In this document: piece after piece, positions 26,933 to 36,283 of the stretch
How the letters are laid out: each line of letters opens with the position of its first letter
How positions within the stretch are numbered: the first letter of the stretch is position 1
Assembly: GCF_008329945.1 (NCBI RefSeq)
Contig: NZ_CP035807.1
Coordinates: 2,728,001-2,792,000, forward strand
DNA from: Thiospirochaeta perfilievii
GTDB lineage: Bacteria; Spirochaetota; Spirochaetia; DSM-2461
Length of the DNA: 64,000 bases
Reading direction: 5' to 3'
Translations under genes and position numbers: made by a program
The notes under the pieces: generated by a model
What the model was told of the DNA's origin: nothing
The model's input: the letters and a program-made list of their open reading frames with translations, nothing else
The model's database searches: none

Positions 26933-28045
26933 ATGAAACTTAGTATAGGTTCAGACCTACACAAAACACAATTTACAACACTTTCACTTAGTGAAGATCG
27001 TAAAATTGAAGAATCAGGAATGTATCCAACAAATAAAACGGGGTATGGAGAATTCTTAAAACAGGTTAAAGAATGGATAGAGCAAGGATACGAAATATCT
27101 ATTGCTGTTGAATCAACTGGAAATGCAAGATTTTTTAGAAACAAAATGATTAGTGCAGGAATTGAAGTAAAAGTTGTGAATACACTGAAGTTCAAAGTTA
27201 TAAATGAGTCTGTGAAGAAAACAGATAAGCATGATGCAAGAACATTAGCAGAGTTTTTGGAAAAAGATATGCTTCCAGAGTCGATTTTATGTTCTCAGGA
27301 AAGTGAAGATATCAGAAGAATATTAAAGTCACGATCTATTTTAGTAAAAACTGTTGTTTCTTTAAAAAATCAAGTTCATGGTCTATTACTTGGATATGGT
27401 ATTGAATCCAAAAGAGGACAGTTGCAAAGTAAAAAAGAGAGGCAGCGAATCCTTGTGGGTCTCGAAGACCATAGGTTTAACGGAAACGCCGCCAATGCGG
27501 TAAGACCGCTACTTAATACGATAGATCAGGTATCATCAGAAGTCAAGATTTTAGAAAAAGTCTTAGCTAAAATGGTTGAAGAAGATGAAGATGTTGCACT
27601 TCTTCAAACAATACCTGGTGTTGGAATAATAACAGCATCAACAATAAGAGCATTTACTGATGATATTGAAAGATACAGTAGTGCAAAAAAATATGCAGCA
27701 CATGCAGGACTTGTTCCATGGGTTCAAAACTCAAATATGACAATACATCATGGTCATATAACGAAAAGAGGACCAGTAGAGCTTAGAACTGCATTTGTAC
27801 AAACTGTAATGGGAATGATTAGAAGTAAAAAACATACTATGGGATACAGATTAATGAGTAGGTATACAGATATGAAAAAACATAAAGGTTCTGGGAAAAG
27901 TATTATAGCTACAGCCAGAAAAATGAGTACCATAGTTTATACAATACTAAAAACTAGAGAACCATTTGATCCTCAGAAAATGGCTCACAATAGTAAATAT
28001 AGAGAAATGCAGGCGACAGCATTAGGTGCCGCACTTGCTGTGTAG
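26933..28045 (+). CDS. IS110-family transposase (DEDD recombinase)
   Basis: 370 aa. The N-terminal RuvC-like DEDD domain begins SIGSDLHKTQF (first Asp), with AVESTGN and KTDKHDARTLAEFL supplying later acidic residues. The C-terminal Transposase_20 region has LQTIPGVGIITASTI and the serine-containing GHITKRGPVELR segment. The full length is present with no frameshift, so the element may be active. A GGGGGCAAT ribosome region precedes the ATG. Confidence 0.92.
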   Translation: MKLSIGSDLHKTQFTTLSLSEDRKIEESGMYPTNKTGYGEFLKQVKEWIEQGYEISIAVESTGNARFFRNKMISAGIEVKVVNTLKFKVINESVKKTDKHDARTLAEFLEKDMLPESILCSQESEDIRRILKSRSILVKTVVSLKNQVHGLLLGYGIESKRGQLQSKKERQRILVGLEDHRFNGNAANAVRPLLNTIDQVSSEVKILEKVLAKMVEEDEDVALLQTIPGVGIITASTIRAFTDDIERYSSAKKYAAHAGLVPWVQNSNMTIHHGHITKRGPVELRTAFVQTVMGMIRSKKHTMGYRLMSRYTDMKKHKGSGKSIIATARKMSTIVYTILKTREPFDPQKMAHNSKYREMQATALGAALAV

Positions 28046-28106
28046 AACAGCACGATATATGCTTTTTTACGGAAGGGTATATATTGACTTTTTATAGGAG
28101 ATAGTT

Positions 28107-28748
28107 ATGAAGATTCCATTAAAAGCCAAAGTTATATGTAAGGATGGGGAGTATGGAAGTATAAAGGAACTTCTTATTGATCCCTTAAAAGAGAAGGTAA
28201 CCCATGTTGTTGTTCAGAATAAACATAATGGTAATCAGATAATTATTTCAACTAATATTATCGATTATACATCGGATACTGTTGTTACAATTGAGAAGAC
28301 AGCCAATGAGTTAAATGACTTCCCTAAATTTATTGTTCATGAGTTTGTTAAGGTCCCTACAGGGGATTCCCAATATGCCTTTTGGGGAGCTGATCCAACA
28401 ATGCTCCACTCTTACACTATGTTTCCCTATGTAATGCATGAGGGTAACCCAGTTGTGGAAGTTACAAAAGAAGTTGTAGATGATGATGAGCAGAGACTTA
28501 GAAAGGGTCTTAAGGTAAAGGATGTTAATGGAAAAAACCTTGGGCACATTGATGAGTTAGTTGTTAATAAGAAAAATGATTTTATTACCCATATTGTTAT
28601 GAGAACCGGTCATATCTTTGGAACAAGGGAGGTTGTTGTTCCTAATATTAATATCAGATCATTTAAAGAGGACTCCATTATTCTAAATATTGGAGAGGAT
28701 CAGGTAGCTGACCTACCTGAAGTAGCTTTAAAACGTACTTGGGAGTAG
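28107..28748 (+). CDS. Two PRC-barrel domains
   Basis: 213 aa with two PRC-barrel-like halves, residues ~1-65 (VICKDGEYGSIKELLIDP) and ~125-200 (VKDVNGKNLGHIDELVVN). Such small beta barrels occur in RNA-processing, photosynthetic and general stress proteins. The ribosome site AGGAGA is 6 nt before the ATG. It lies directly downstream of the IS110 element and is convergent with the lactonase gene. Confidence 0.75.
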   Translation: MKIPLKAKVICKDGEYGSIKELLIDPLKEKVTHVVVQNKHNGNQIIISTNIIDYTSDTVVTIEKTANELNDFPKFIVHEFVKVPTGDSQYAFWGADPTMLHSYTMFPYVMHEGNPVVEVTKEVVDDDEQRLRKGLKVKDVNGKNLGHIDELVVNKKNDFITHIVMRTGHIFGTREVVVPNINIRSFKEDSIILNIGEDQVADLPEVALKRTWE

Positions 28749-28753
28749 TTCTG

Positions 28754-29797
28754 TTACAACTCCTTTGTTATACAGACTGGAGTTCCTATATTTAGGGGGA
28801 GACCCCACTCCTCCTTTGGAATACCGGTTTTACAATTAAAGGACTTTATAGTAATAAGGCTAGAGTCCTGGTTTGCTATTAATAACCAATCCCCATCTTT
28901 AGAGAATTCTATATCCCTTGGTGTTTTACCACCCGAGCTAAATCTTGATTCTAATTTAAACTCTTTCTCAATGTTGAATATGGATATTTTATCTTCAAAT
29001 CTATTTGAACAGGCTATAGTTTTACCAGAGGGGTGTAACTTTATTGCAGCTGGAGCCTGTAAACTATCAAAATCCTCTACTAGGGGTATCTCTGATTGAT
29101 ATTTAAGAGATCCGTCACTCTCAATTTTTATTAAACAAAGTATTGGTTTTAACTCATTTAATATATAAAGGTTGTCTTGATTAGGGCCAACTATTAGGTG
29201 TCTAGGGCCATAACCATTAGGAAGCCTAAACTGCTTTGGATTATTAAAATCCCCATTCCTATGTATCCAAATTGAGTCGCTACCTAAGTCACAAACATAT
29301 AGCTGTTTATGTTTGTAATCCACTGTTACCTGGTGGGCATGGGGACTCTCCTGTCTATCTTTATTGGGACCAAAACCTGTATAGGAGTGTTCAGATTTTT
29401 TTATCAGTGTACCATTTTCTCTAGTATAACTGTATATCTTTCCGTCACCGTAGGATGCTGTATAGTAGGTCTCTGTAACACTGTTTTTAGTAATGTGGCA
29501 TAGGGACCTTCCAGAGTTTAAAAGGGAGTTTTCTAGCTTCATATTATGGTTATCAACTAGGGATATTGTATGTAAACCTGCTAAATCTCCTTCATTTTCA
29601 GCTATAGATACTATCTGTTTATACTCCCTATCCCAGTATAAGTAGGATGGGTTTTTTATATCTAGTTTAGAGTTTATTTCTAAGACTCCTTTGTTTTTAT
29701 CAAAACTGATTATGACTACTCCATCACCACAGGCATTTGGGGCATGGGGTAACTTCTCTGTATATGTTCCTACTATAAAAAAATCCATTTGCTGCAC
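28754..29797 (-). CDS. Seven-bladed beta-propeller lactonase (YbhE/Pgl type)
   Basis: 347 aa. VGTYTEKLPHAPNACGDGV at the start, then DRQESPHAHQVTVD and GYGPRHLIVGP, are typical of 6-phosphogluconolactonase/YbhE-family propellers. It may hydrolyse 6-phosphogluconolactone or another sugar lactone; the family is also seen with sugar catabolism genes, as here beside a mannoside operon. It starts 9 nt after the AraC-type regulator. Confidence 0.8.
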   Translation of the reverse strand: MQQMDFFIVGTYTEKLPHAPNACGDGVVIISFDKNKGVLEINSKLDIKNPSYLYWDREYKQIVSIAENEGDLAGLHTISLVDNHNMKLENSLLNSGRSLCHITKNSVTETYYTASYGDGKIYSYTRENGTLIKKSEHSYTGFGPNKDRQESPHAHQVTVDYKHKQLYVCDLGSDSIWIHRNGDFNNPKQFRLPNGYGPRHLIVGPNQDNLYILNELKPILCLIKIESDGSLKYQSEIPLVEDFDSLQAPAAIKLHPSGKTIACSNRFEDKISIFNIEKEFKLESRFSSGGKTPRDIEFSKDGDWLLIANQDSSLITIKSFNCKTGIPKEEWGLPLNIGTPVCITKEL

Positions 29798-29806
29798 TTT
29801 ATACTC

Positions 29807-30649
29807 CTATATATAAGATAGTAAATTTTTCTCCCTATATTTTCTAGGGGATGTTTTATACTCTTTTTTAAAGAGATTATAGAAGTGGCTATGGGATGGG
29901 AAACCTGCCATATCACTAATATCTAATATTTCTAAATTTGTTTGTATTAATAGGTTTGATGCATAGATCAGTTTTTTATGATTTATATACTCTGTAGGTG
30001 TCACATTTAGATATTTTTTAAAGTTTCTACTAACATGCTCCCTACTTCTTGTAGCAATAGAGTAGAGGTAGTTTACACCTTTAGTGTAGTTTGCATCCCT
30101 CTCTATCTCCATTGTTAGCTTTTGAAACCAATCCGGCTGTCTATTAACCTTATAAAAGTTTGAAGTTATAAATAGAGGTAATAGGGACGTAAGTAGTTCT
30201 ACGTTGTGTAAACTTCTTATTTTTAGATCTAATGTGCTAATATCCCGCTGAAATTTTCTTTTATAGATCTCAATATCCCCTTGGTTTAGTTTTATACCTG
30301 GGGGAAGGTCCCTATCTAGTAGGTTCTCTTCTATTAGTTTCCTATCGTAGAGGGAGAATATTTTATCAAAAGTATCCTTAGAGAAAACTAAATTGTAGAA
30401 TGCAAAATCTTGGGTACTATCTAAATACTGGTGAGTATCCTCTGGTCGAATAAAAATTAGAGACCCACTCTCTATTGGTGTTTGGACACTATTACACCAG
30501 TGAATTGCACTTCCCTCTGTTACAAAGAATATCTCATAAAAATTATGGCTGTGGGCATAGGGGATTATACTATCTCCAATGTGGAAGAAGGTCTGTATTC
30601 CAAATCTAATATTTTTATGGCTATCTAGGGCTAATTTATTAATACTCAT
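29807..30649 (-). CDS. AraC-family transcriptional regulator
   Basis: About 280 aa from the Met at 30649; the frame extends to 30679. The N-terminal cupin (PYAHSHNFYEIFFVTEGSA) should bind a sugar. The C-terminal double helix-turn-helix (from SREHVSRNFKKYLNVTPTEYI to FYNLFKKEYKTSPRKYR) binds DNA. It is divergent from the beta-mannosidase operon, so it probably controls that operon in response to a mannoside or mannose. Confidence 0.88.
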   Translation of the reverse strand: MSINKLALDSHKNIRFGIQTFFHIGDSIIPYAHSHNFYEIFFVTEGSAIHWCNSVQTPIESGSLIFIRPEDTHQYLDSTQDFAFYNLVFSKDTFDKIFSLYDRKLIEENLLDRDLPPGIKLNQGDIEIYKRKFQRDISTLDLKIRSLHNVELLTSLLPLFITSNFYKVNRQPDWFQKLTMEIERDANYTKGVNYLYSIATRSREHVSRNFKKYLNVTPTEYINHKKLIYASNLLIQTNLEILDISDMAGFPSHSHFYNLFKKEYKTSPRKYREKNLLSYI

Positions 30650-30803
30650 CACTCTTAATACATTTAAATATATAACCATATAAATATCAATCTCTATTTC
30701 TAATAGGTTAAATCAACTTTTATCAGTATTGAGTATTAAAATATCATAATAGAAGAAGAAAATAGTAGAGAGCTATAATAGAGTTAAGGAAATGGGAGGA
30801 CAC

Positions 30804-33224
30804 ATGGTTATAGATTTACAGGGTTCATGGACACTATTAGATGGTGATAATAATAAGGTTTGTAATGTAGAGATTCCTGGGGATATCTACACTGGTTTAA
30901 TCGATTCAGGAGTTAAAGAGGATCCATATTATGGAAATAATGAGTTAGATTTCCAGGACTTAGCCAAGGAGGATTGGGTTTTACAGAGATCTTTTAATAT
31001 AGAAAAATTAGAAGATAGAGAAGTTATACTAGATATAAACTCTCTAGATACCTACTGTGACATCTATATAAATAGGGAGCTTGTTGGTAAGTCAGAGAAT
31101 ATGTTTGTTCCATTTAAAAAAAATATAAAAGAGAAGCTTGTTTTGGGGGAGAATAAAATAGATATAAAATTTCACTCAGCTGAAAATAGGGCTCTTGAAT
31201 TAGAGAAGAACCATCCATATAAACTACCTTACATGATTCTTCCCCTGCAATCACCGGCAAGGAATTATACAAGAAAGGTTCAGTGTCACTCAGGTTGGGA
31301 CTGGGGACCTGCGTTAATGGTTTCTGGTATTTACAACTCAATTAAAATAAACTCTTACAATCAGGGAGTTATTGAATCGTGGGATTTAGATTATAAGTTA
31401 GATAATAGTGAAGTTAATATAAATATTATTATAGAGTATCGGTCATTAGTTAAAGGCAGTACCAGTTTTAATCTCTATGATGGGGATATAAAAACTACTT
31501 ATAGTCGAGATGTAAACGTCGGTTTAAACATTATAACTATTAATCTTAATAAGGGTGATGTACAACTCTGGTGGCCAAACGGATATGGGGATCAACCTCT
31601 ATATTGTTTCAAACTAGAGACACTAGATGAGATTAAGGTTAAAAGAGTTGGGTTTAGAGATCTAGAAGTGATTTCTAAAGAGGATAAAATTGGTAAAAGC
31701 CTATATTTTAGGGTTAATGGTGTTGATATTTTCTCTAAAGGAGCCAACTGGATACCTGTAGATGCTCTACCATCTAGACAGAGTGATGATAAGTACTACT
31801 CCCTAATTAAAGATGCTAGGGATGCAAACATGAATACCCTAAGAGTCTGGGGTGGGGGGCAGTATGAGAAGGATATCTTTTACGATCTATGTGATGAGAT
31901 GGGTCTTCTAATTTGGCAGGATATGATGTTCTCCTGCTCTGTTTATCCTGCAGATAAAGAGTTTTTATCCAATGTCGAGTCTGAGATAAGGTATCAGATT
32001 AAAAGATTAAAAAATCACCCTTCTATTGGTTTGTGGTGTGGAAATAATGAGAATGTTGGGGCCTTAACCTGGTTTGAAGAGAGTAGAAAAGATAGGGATA
32101 TCTATATAATTGATTATGATAGACTAAATGAGGGTGTTTTAGGTAAAAATATTAAAAAGATAGATCCAAATAGGGCGTGGTGGCCTAGTTCCCCATGTGC
32201 AGGAGAGGATGACTATTCTGACTGTTGGCATGATGATAGTAGGGGGGATATGCACTATTGGAGTGTATGGCACGAGGGTAAATCATTTGATGCCTACTAC
32301 GATGTAATACCTAGATTCTGTTCTGAATTTGGGTTTCAATCATACCCTTCATTAGATGTTGTAAAGAGTTTTGCACCAGAGGAGGAGTTAAATATAACAT
32401 CTCCATTTATGGAGCATCATCAAAAAAATGAAAAGGGGAATCAGATAATTCTTGAGACTATGTCTAGGTATTATAGAATCCCAAAGGATTTTGAAAATTT
32501 CCTATATGTAAGTCAGGTTCAGCAGAGTGTGGCTATAAAAACTGCAATAGAGTATTGGAGATCAAATAGACCTACTTGTATGGGGATTCTATATTGGCAA
32601 TTAAACGATTTATGGCCTGTTTCGTCCTGGTCATCAATTGAGTATGGTGGCAGATGGAAGCCTCTACACTACCAAATAAAAAAAATATTTGAGCCGGTAC
32701 ATCTTATATCATACTATAAAAAAGATGGCAGTTGTTCATTCTCCATTGTTAACGATAGGTTAGAAGATACCCTTGGGGATGTGAAAATAGATTTTAAGGA
32801 TTTTAGTGGTAACTCCCTATGGTCAAAAGAGTTTAATATAACTGGAGTGGCCCAAAGTGTTACAAAAATTTTGGATATAGATCTAGAGAGTTTTGACTTT
32901 AATAGAACTGATGGATTTTTCTATATAAGTGGTGGGTTTGAAGGTAGGTTGATAACAAACACTCTATTTATAACTGAGCCTAAGCGTTGCAGAATTAATA
33001 AGTGTGAAATTTCTACTGTTATAGAGCAGAGAGAAAATGGGGTTTCTATTAAATTATTAAGTAATAACCCAGCCTTTAATGTTGTTTTAAGCTCTAAGGA
33101 TGGTTCCAGATTTTCAGATAATGATTTCACCCTATTAAATGGTGAAGAGAGAGTAATAGATGTTGATGGAGATATAGGTCTAGATGATCTGAATATTCTC
33201 TGTTTAAACAATAGTTTTATATAA
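30804..33224 (+). CDS. Beta-mannosidase (GH2)
   Basis: About 806 aa, cytoplasmic (no signal peptide). GH2 family features: the galactose-binding-like N-terminal domain, the acid/base motif WCGNNE, and the nucleophile in CSEFGFQS. The WGGGQYE segment is typical of beta-mannosidases. It releases D-mannose from beta-mannosides. I chose the ATG at 30804 because GGAGG precedes it; the frame extends to 30792. It is followed by an isomerase and a sugar kinase that can take mannose to fructose 6-phosphate. Confidence 0.9.
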   Translation: MVIDLQGSWTLLDGDNNKVCNVEIPGDIYTGLIDSGVKEDPYYGNNELDFQDLAKEDWVLQRSFNIEKLEDREVILDINSLDTYCDIYINRELVGKSENMFVPFKKNIKEKLVLGENKIDIKFHSAENRALELEKNHPYKLPYMILPLQSPARNYTRKVQCHSGWDWGPALMVSGIYNSIKINSYNQGVIESWDLDYKLDNSEVNINIIIEYRSLVKGSTSFNLYDGDIKTTYSRDVNVGLNIITINLNKGDVQLWWPNGYGDQPLYCFKLETLDEIKVKRVGFRDLEVISKEDKIGKSLYFRVNGVDIFSKGANWIPVDALPSRQSDDKYYSLIKDARDANMNTLRVWGGGQYEKDIFYDLCDEMGLLIWQDMMFSCSVYPADKEFLSNVESEIRYQIKRLKNHPSIGLWCGNNENVGALTWFEESRKDRDIYIIDYDRLNEGVLGKNIKKIDPNRAWWPSSPCAGEDDYSDCWHDDSRGDMHYWSVWHEGKSFDAYYDVIPRFCSEFGFQSYPSLDVVKSFAPEEELNITSPFMEHHQKNEKGNQIILETMSRYYRIPKDFENFLYVSQVQQSVAIKTAIEYWRSNRPTCMGILYWQLNDLWPVSSWSSIEYGGRWKPLHYQIKKIFEPVHLISYYKKDGSCSFSIVNDRLEDTLGDVKIDFKDFSGNSLWSKEFNITGVAQSVTKILDIDLESFDFNRTDGFFYISGGFEGRLITNTLFITEPKRCRINKCEISTVIEQRENGVSIKLLSNNPAFNVVLSSKDGSRFSDNDFTLLNGEERVIDVDGDIGLDDLNILCLNNSFI

Positions 33225-33237
33225 TAAGGAGATTTAA

Positions 33238-33918
33238 ATGAAAAGATCAGAGATAAATAGGGAGATATTAAACTCTAAAAAACTGTTTGAGTCCATTGGT
33301 TTCAAACTACCTGTCTTCGCTTCATGGAGTCCAGAAGATTGGACAGGTATGGGTGATGAGGTTGATGAGATTGTAGAGAATAGTCTAGGTTGGGATGTTA
33401 CAGATTATGGACTAGGGGATTATAATAAAGTAGGACTGTTTCTTTTTACCATTAGGAACGGTAACTATAAAAATAGGGATAAATACCCTAAGGGCTATGC
33501 TGAAAAGATTATGGTAATTAAAGAGAACCAGTTAGCTCCAATGCATTTCCACTGGAATAAGAGGGAAGATATAATTAATCGAGGTGGGGGTATTCTATCC
33601 TTAACCCTATATAAAGCGGATAAAGATGAAAATCTAGGTGATGAGGAGTTCTCTGTTTCTATTGATGGAGTTAGAAAGAATTTAAAACCTGGAGCTGTAG
33701 TACTATTAAATCCAGGGGAGAGTATCTGTTTAGAGCCATATATATATCACTCATTTACAGGGGTTAATGGGGACGTTGTTGTTGGTGAAGTATCGGATGT
33801 TAATGATGATGAAAATGATAATAGATTTTTTGAGCCTATTGGTCGATTCCCTACTATTGAAGAGGATGAAAAACCTATACATCTACTATGTAACGAGTAT
33901 GTAAAATGGAAAAAATAG
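33238..33918 (+). CDS. D-lyxose/D-mannose ketol-isomerase (cupin)
   Basis: 226 aa, matching D-lyxose isomerase (Lyx_isomer family). The metal site is visible as HFHWNKRED with a later His in YIYHSF. Such enzymes interconvert D-lyxose/D-xylulose and D-mannose/D-fructose. Between a beta-mannosidase and a fructokinase, the mannose-to-fructose reaction is the sensible role (inference from context). It overlaps the kinase by 13 nt. Confidence 0.85.
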   Translation: MKRSEINREILNSKKLFESIGFKLPVFASWSPEDWTGMGDEVDEIVENSLGWDVTDYGLGDYNKVGLFLFTIRNGNYKNRDKYPKGYAEKIMVIKENQLAPMHFHWNKREDIINRGGGILSLTLYKADKDENLGDEEFSVSIDGVRKNLKPGAVVLLNPGESICLEPYIYHSFTGVNGDVVVGEVSDVNDDENDNRFFEPIGRFPTIEEDEKPIHLLCNEYVKWKK

Positions 33919-34769
33919 TAGGATTAGGGGAGATTCTGTGGGATCTGTTTCCAGATGGGGCTGAACTAGGTGGAGCCCCTGGGAATTTTGCAATGCATGT
34001 AAACTCTTTAGGAATGGAGGGTTATGTTGTTAGTTCTGTGGGTAGGGATGACTTAGGTGATAGGGCCATATCTATATTTAACTCTAGAAATTTAAAACAT
34101 ATAGTCTCTAGGTTAGATAAACCTACAGGTACTGTTATTATAGATCTAGACAATGAGGGTAAGGCTACCTATGATTTTACAAAAAATAGTGCCTGGGATT
34201 ATATTACCCTAGGTGAGGAGTCTCTAAAATTAGCTAGGGAGTGTAGTGCAGTCTGTTTTGGGTCACTTGCCCAAAGAAGTCGTAAATCCAGAGAGTCCAT
34301 ATATAAATTTTTGGAAAATACTAAGGAGAGTTGTTTTAAGGTTTTTGATATTAATATTAGGGAGGATTATTACTCTAGGGATATTATTGAGAGTAGCCTT
34401 AATTATGCAAATGTACTTAAGTTAAACGATGAGGAACTACCAATAATTATAGATATGTTTAACCTCTCCTTAGTGGAAGAGCTCGCACTTGAATCCTTAA
34501 AAAATAAATTTAACCTGGATTTAATTATAGTTACCAAGGGGTCTGGTGGGAGTAGACTTTACCGTTCAAAAAGTGATGATAGTTTTACAACTCCAGAAAA
34601 GACAGAGGTAGTTGATACTGTAGGGGCAGGAGACTCATTTACTGCTGCTGTAGTTGTAGGTCTTTTACGGGGAGAACCTTTAAATAAAATAAATAGAGAC
34701 GCAAATAGGGTAGCGGCATTTGTTTGTGGCTTTAAGGGTGGAACACCAGATATATCATGTTTGAATTGA
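33906..34769 (+). CDS. PfkB-family fructokinase
   Basis: 287 aa. N-terminal GLGEILWDLFP and GGAPGNFAMHV, and the C-terminal PfkB signature DTVGAGDSFTAAVVVGLL with its catalytic Asp, are those of fructokinases. It would phosphorylate the fructose made by the upstream isomerase, giving fructose 6-phosphate for glycolysis. Its start lies inside the end of the isomerase gene. Confidence 0.88.
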   Translation: MEKIVGLGEILWDLFPDGAELGGAPGNFAMHVNSLGMEGYVVSSVGRDDLGDRAISIFNSRNLKHIVSRLDKPTGTVIIDLDNEGKATYDFTKNSAWDYITLGEESLKLARECSAVCFGSLAQRSRKSRESIYKFLENTKESCFKVFDINIREDYYSRDIIESSLNYANVLKLNDEELPIIIDMFNLSLVEELALESLKNKFNLDLIIVTKGSGGSRLYRSKSDDSFTTPEKTEVVDTVGAGDSFTAAVVVGLLRGEPLNKINRDANRVAAFVCGFKGGTPDISCLN

Positions 34770-34773
34770 TTGT

Positions 34774-34812
34774 AAAAAAAGCCTAGCCCCAACCTTTGGT
34801 CGGGGACTAGGA
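34774..34812 (-). terminator. Intrinsic terminator of htrA
   Basis: In the minus-strand transcript a CCTAGTCCCC/GGGGCTAGG stem is followed by seven Ts. It sits just after the htrA stop and between convergent genes; on the plus strand it lacks a T-run. Confidence 0.8.
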
Positions 34813-34825
34813 GGAGTGAAGAAAA

Positions 34826-36220
34826 TTATTCGTTAGATAAAATTAACTTTATTTTTTGATTATTTCTAATAACGCTAAAGGATACTTCGCTATCAGCCGT
34901 AGAAATTTCATTAAAAAATTCAGTAACATTTTTAATGTTATTGCCTTCTACATTTGTAATTATATCCCCAGGAAGAACACCTGTTAGTTTTGCTATTGAG
35001 TCATTTGCTACAGAGATAACAATTACACCCTTTGTAGATGTTCTTAAATTACTGTTGTAGTGTTCATTTATACTATCTACTATTTCTTTAGTAAGATTAA
35101 CAACATTTATACCAGGCCATAATAGGGATTTTAAACTCTTAGTATCCCTTAGTTCCGGGAATATTTTTAACTGTAAATTTTTATTATCCCTAACTAGCTC
35201 AAAGTTGGCAGCTTCTCCTGCAGGAAGATTCCCTACAGAACTTAATAAGTCCTCACTATCTTTGATTACTCTTCCATTAACCCTAGTAATTATATCACCA
35301 GGCTTAAGACCACCTTTATCCGCTGGAGAGTCTTTAAATAGACTATGAACAAATGCACCCTTAAGATCCTTATCTCTTAGATCCTGGGAAATATCATTTG
35401 GAATATTACCCATACTAACACCAAGCCATCCATACTCTACAGAACCCTTTTCTATTAAGGCTTTAATAACAGGCTTTGCATTATTTATTGGAATTGAGAA
35501 TCCAAGGCCAATATTTCCCCCAGAACCAGATGCTATCCATGTGTTTATACCAATGATCTCACCGTCGATATTAACCAATGCTCCACCGGAATTCCCCTGG
35601 TTTATTGCAGCATCAGTTTGAATATAGTCAGTAAAGTCTGCTTCCATACCTGTAACAGATGGTCTACCCACTGCACTAATAATACCCAGGGTAACAGAGG
35701 ACTCATAACCTAGAGGGCTACCAATAGCAATTGCCCAATCTCCAATGTACAGATCATCAGAGTCACCTAGTTTTGCTATAGGAATATCATCTTTTGTTTC
35801 AAAAACAATTAGACCTAAATCCCTTCTTTTATCCTCTCCAACAATTTCTGCATCGTAACTTCTACCGTTAGAGAAGTGGATAGAAAGTTTGTTTGCATCC
35901 TTTATTACATGGGAGTTAGTTAAAACATACTTTTTGTTTCCCCTAGACTCTACCACTATCCCAGAGCCTAGACCTCTAGATTCAAACTCCCTATATTGGG
36001 GTGTTTCATTTTCTGAGCCATCCTGGTTCTTAAAGAAAAAATCAAATGGATTTTGACCTGTTTTAACCTTTGTTTTTGTAACAGTATCTATCTGAACCAC
36101 AACAGGTATTACATCTTTAGCAACCTTTCTAAATGGATTATCACTTGCATTTGAAGCAAATGCCAATGCTGAAATACAACCTAAAAGAATTATTAAAATC
36201 TTTTTACTGCTTTGAATCAT
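34826..36220 (-). CDS. htrA: DegP/HtrA serine protease
   Basis: 464 aa with an N-terminal signal peptide. Trypsin-like domain with the catalytic triad: His in LTNSHVI, Asp in RRDLGLI, Ser in GNSGGAL. Two PDZ domains follow (from about residues 265 and 375). It degrades or refolds damaged envelope proteins. The next genes on the strand upstream are a histidine kinase and regulator, 63 bp away, which may respond to envelope stress and control htrA (inference). Confidence 0.93.
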   Translation of the reverse strand: MIQSSKKILIILLGCISALAFASNASDNPFRKVAKDVIPVVVQIDTVTKTKVKTGQNPFDFFFKNQDGSENETPQYREFESRGLGSGIVVESRGNKKYVLTNSHVIKDANKLSIHFSNGRSYDAEIVGEDKRRDLGLIVFETKDDIPIAKLGDSDDLYIGDWAIAIGSPLGYESSVTLGIISAVGRPSVTGMEADFTDYIQTDAAINQGNSGGALVNIDGEIIGINTWIASGSGGNIGLGFSIPINNAKPVIKALIEKGSVEYGWLGVSMGNIPNDISQDLRDKDLKGAFVHSLFKDSPADKGGLKPGDIITRVNGRVIKDSEDLLSSVGNLPAGEAANFELVRDNKNLQLKIFPELRDTKSLKSLLWPGINVVNLTKEIVDSINEHYNSNLRTSTKGVIVISVANDSIAKLTGVLPGDIITNVEGNNIKNVTEFFNEISTADSEVSFSVIRNNQKIKLILSNE

Positions 36221-36283
36221 AACATTTCTCCTTTATATATATAAAGTATACTAATAAATAATTGCTTTTGTATTTCCAGAGCA

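Larger units (their letters stand above)
26740..28075 (+). mobile_element. IS110-family insertion sequence (ends approximate)
   Basis: A DEDD transposase (26933-28045) preceded by about 190 bp of structured non-coding sequence and followed by a short right end, between the patatin and PRC-barrel genes. IS110 elements lack terminal inverted repeats and make no clear target duplication, so the ends cannot be fixed from one copy. The element probably separates the PRC gene from its original promoter. Confidence 0.75.
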
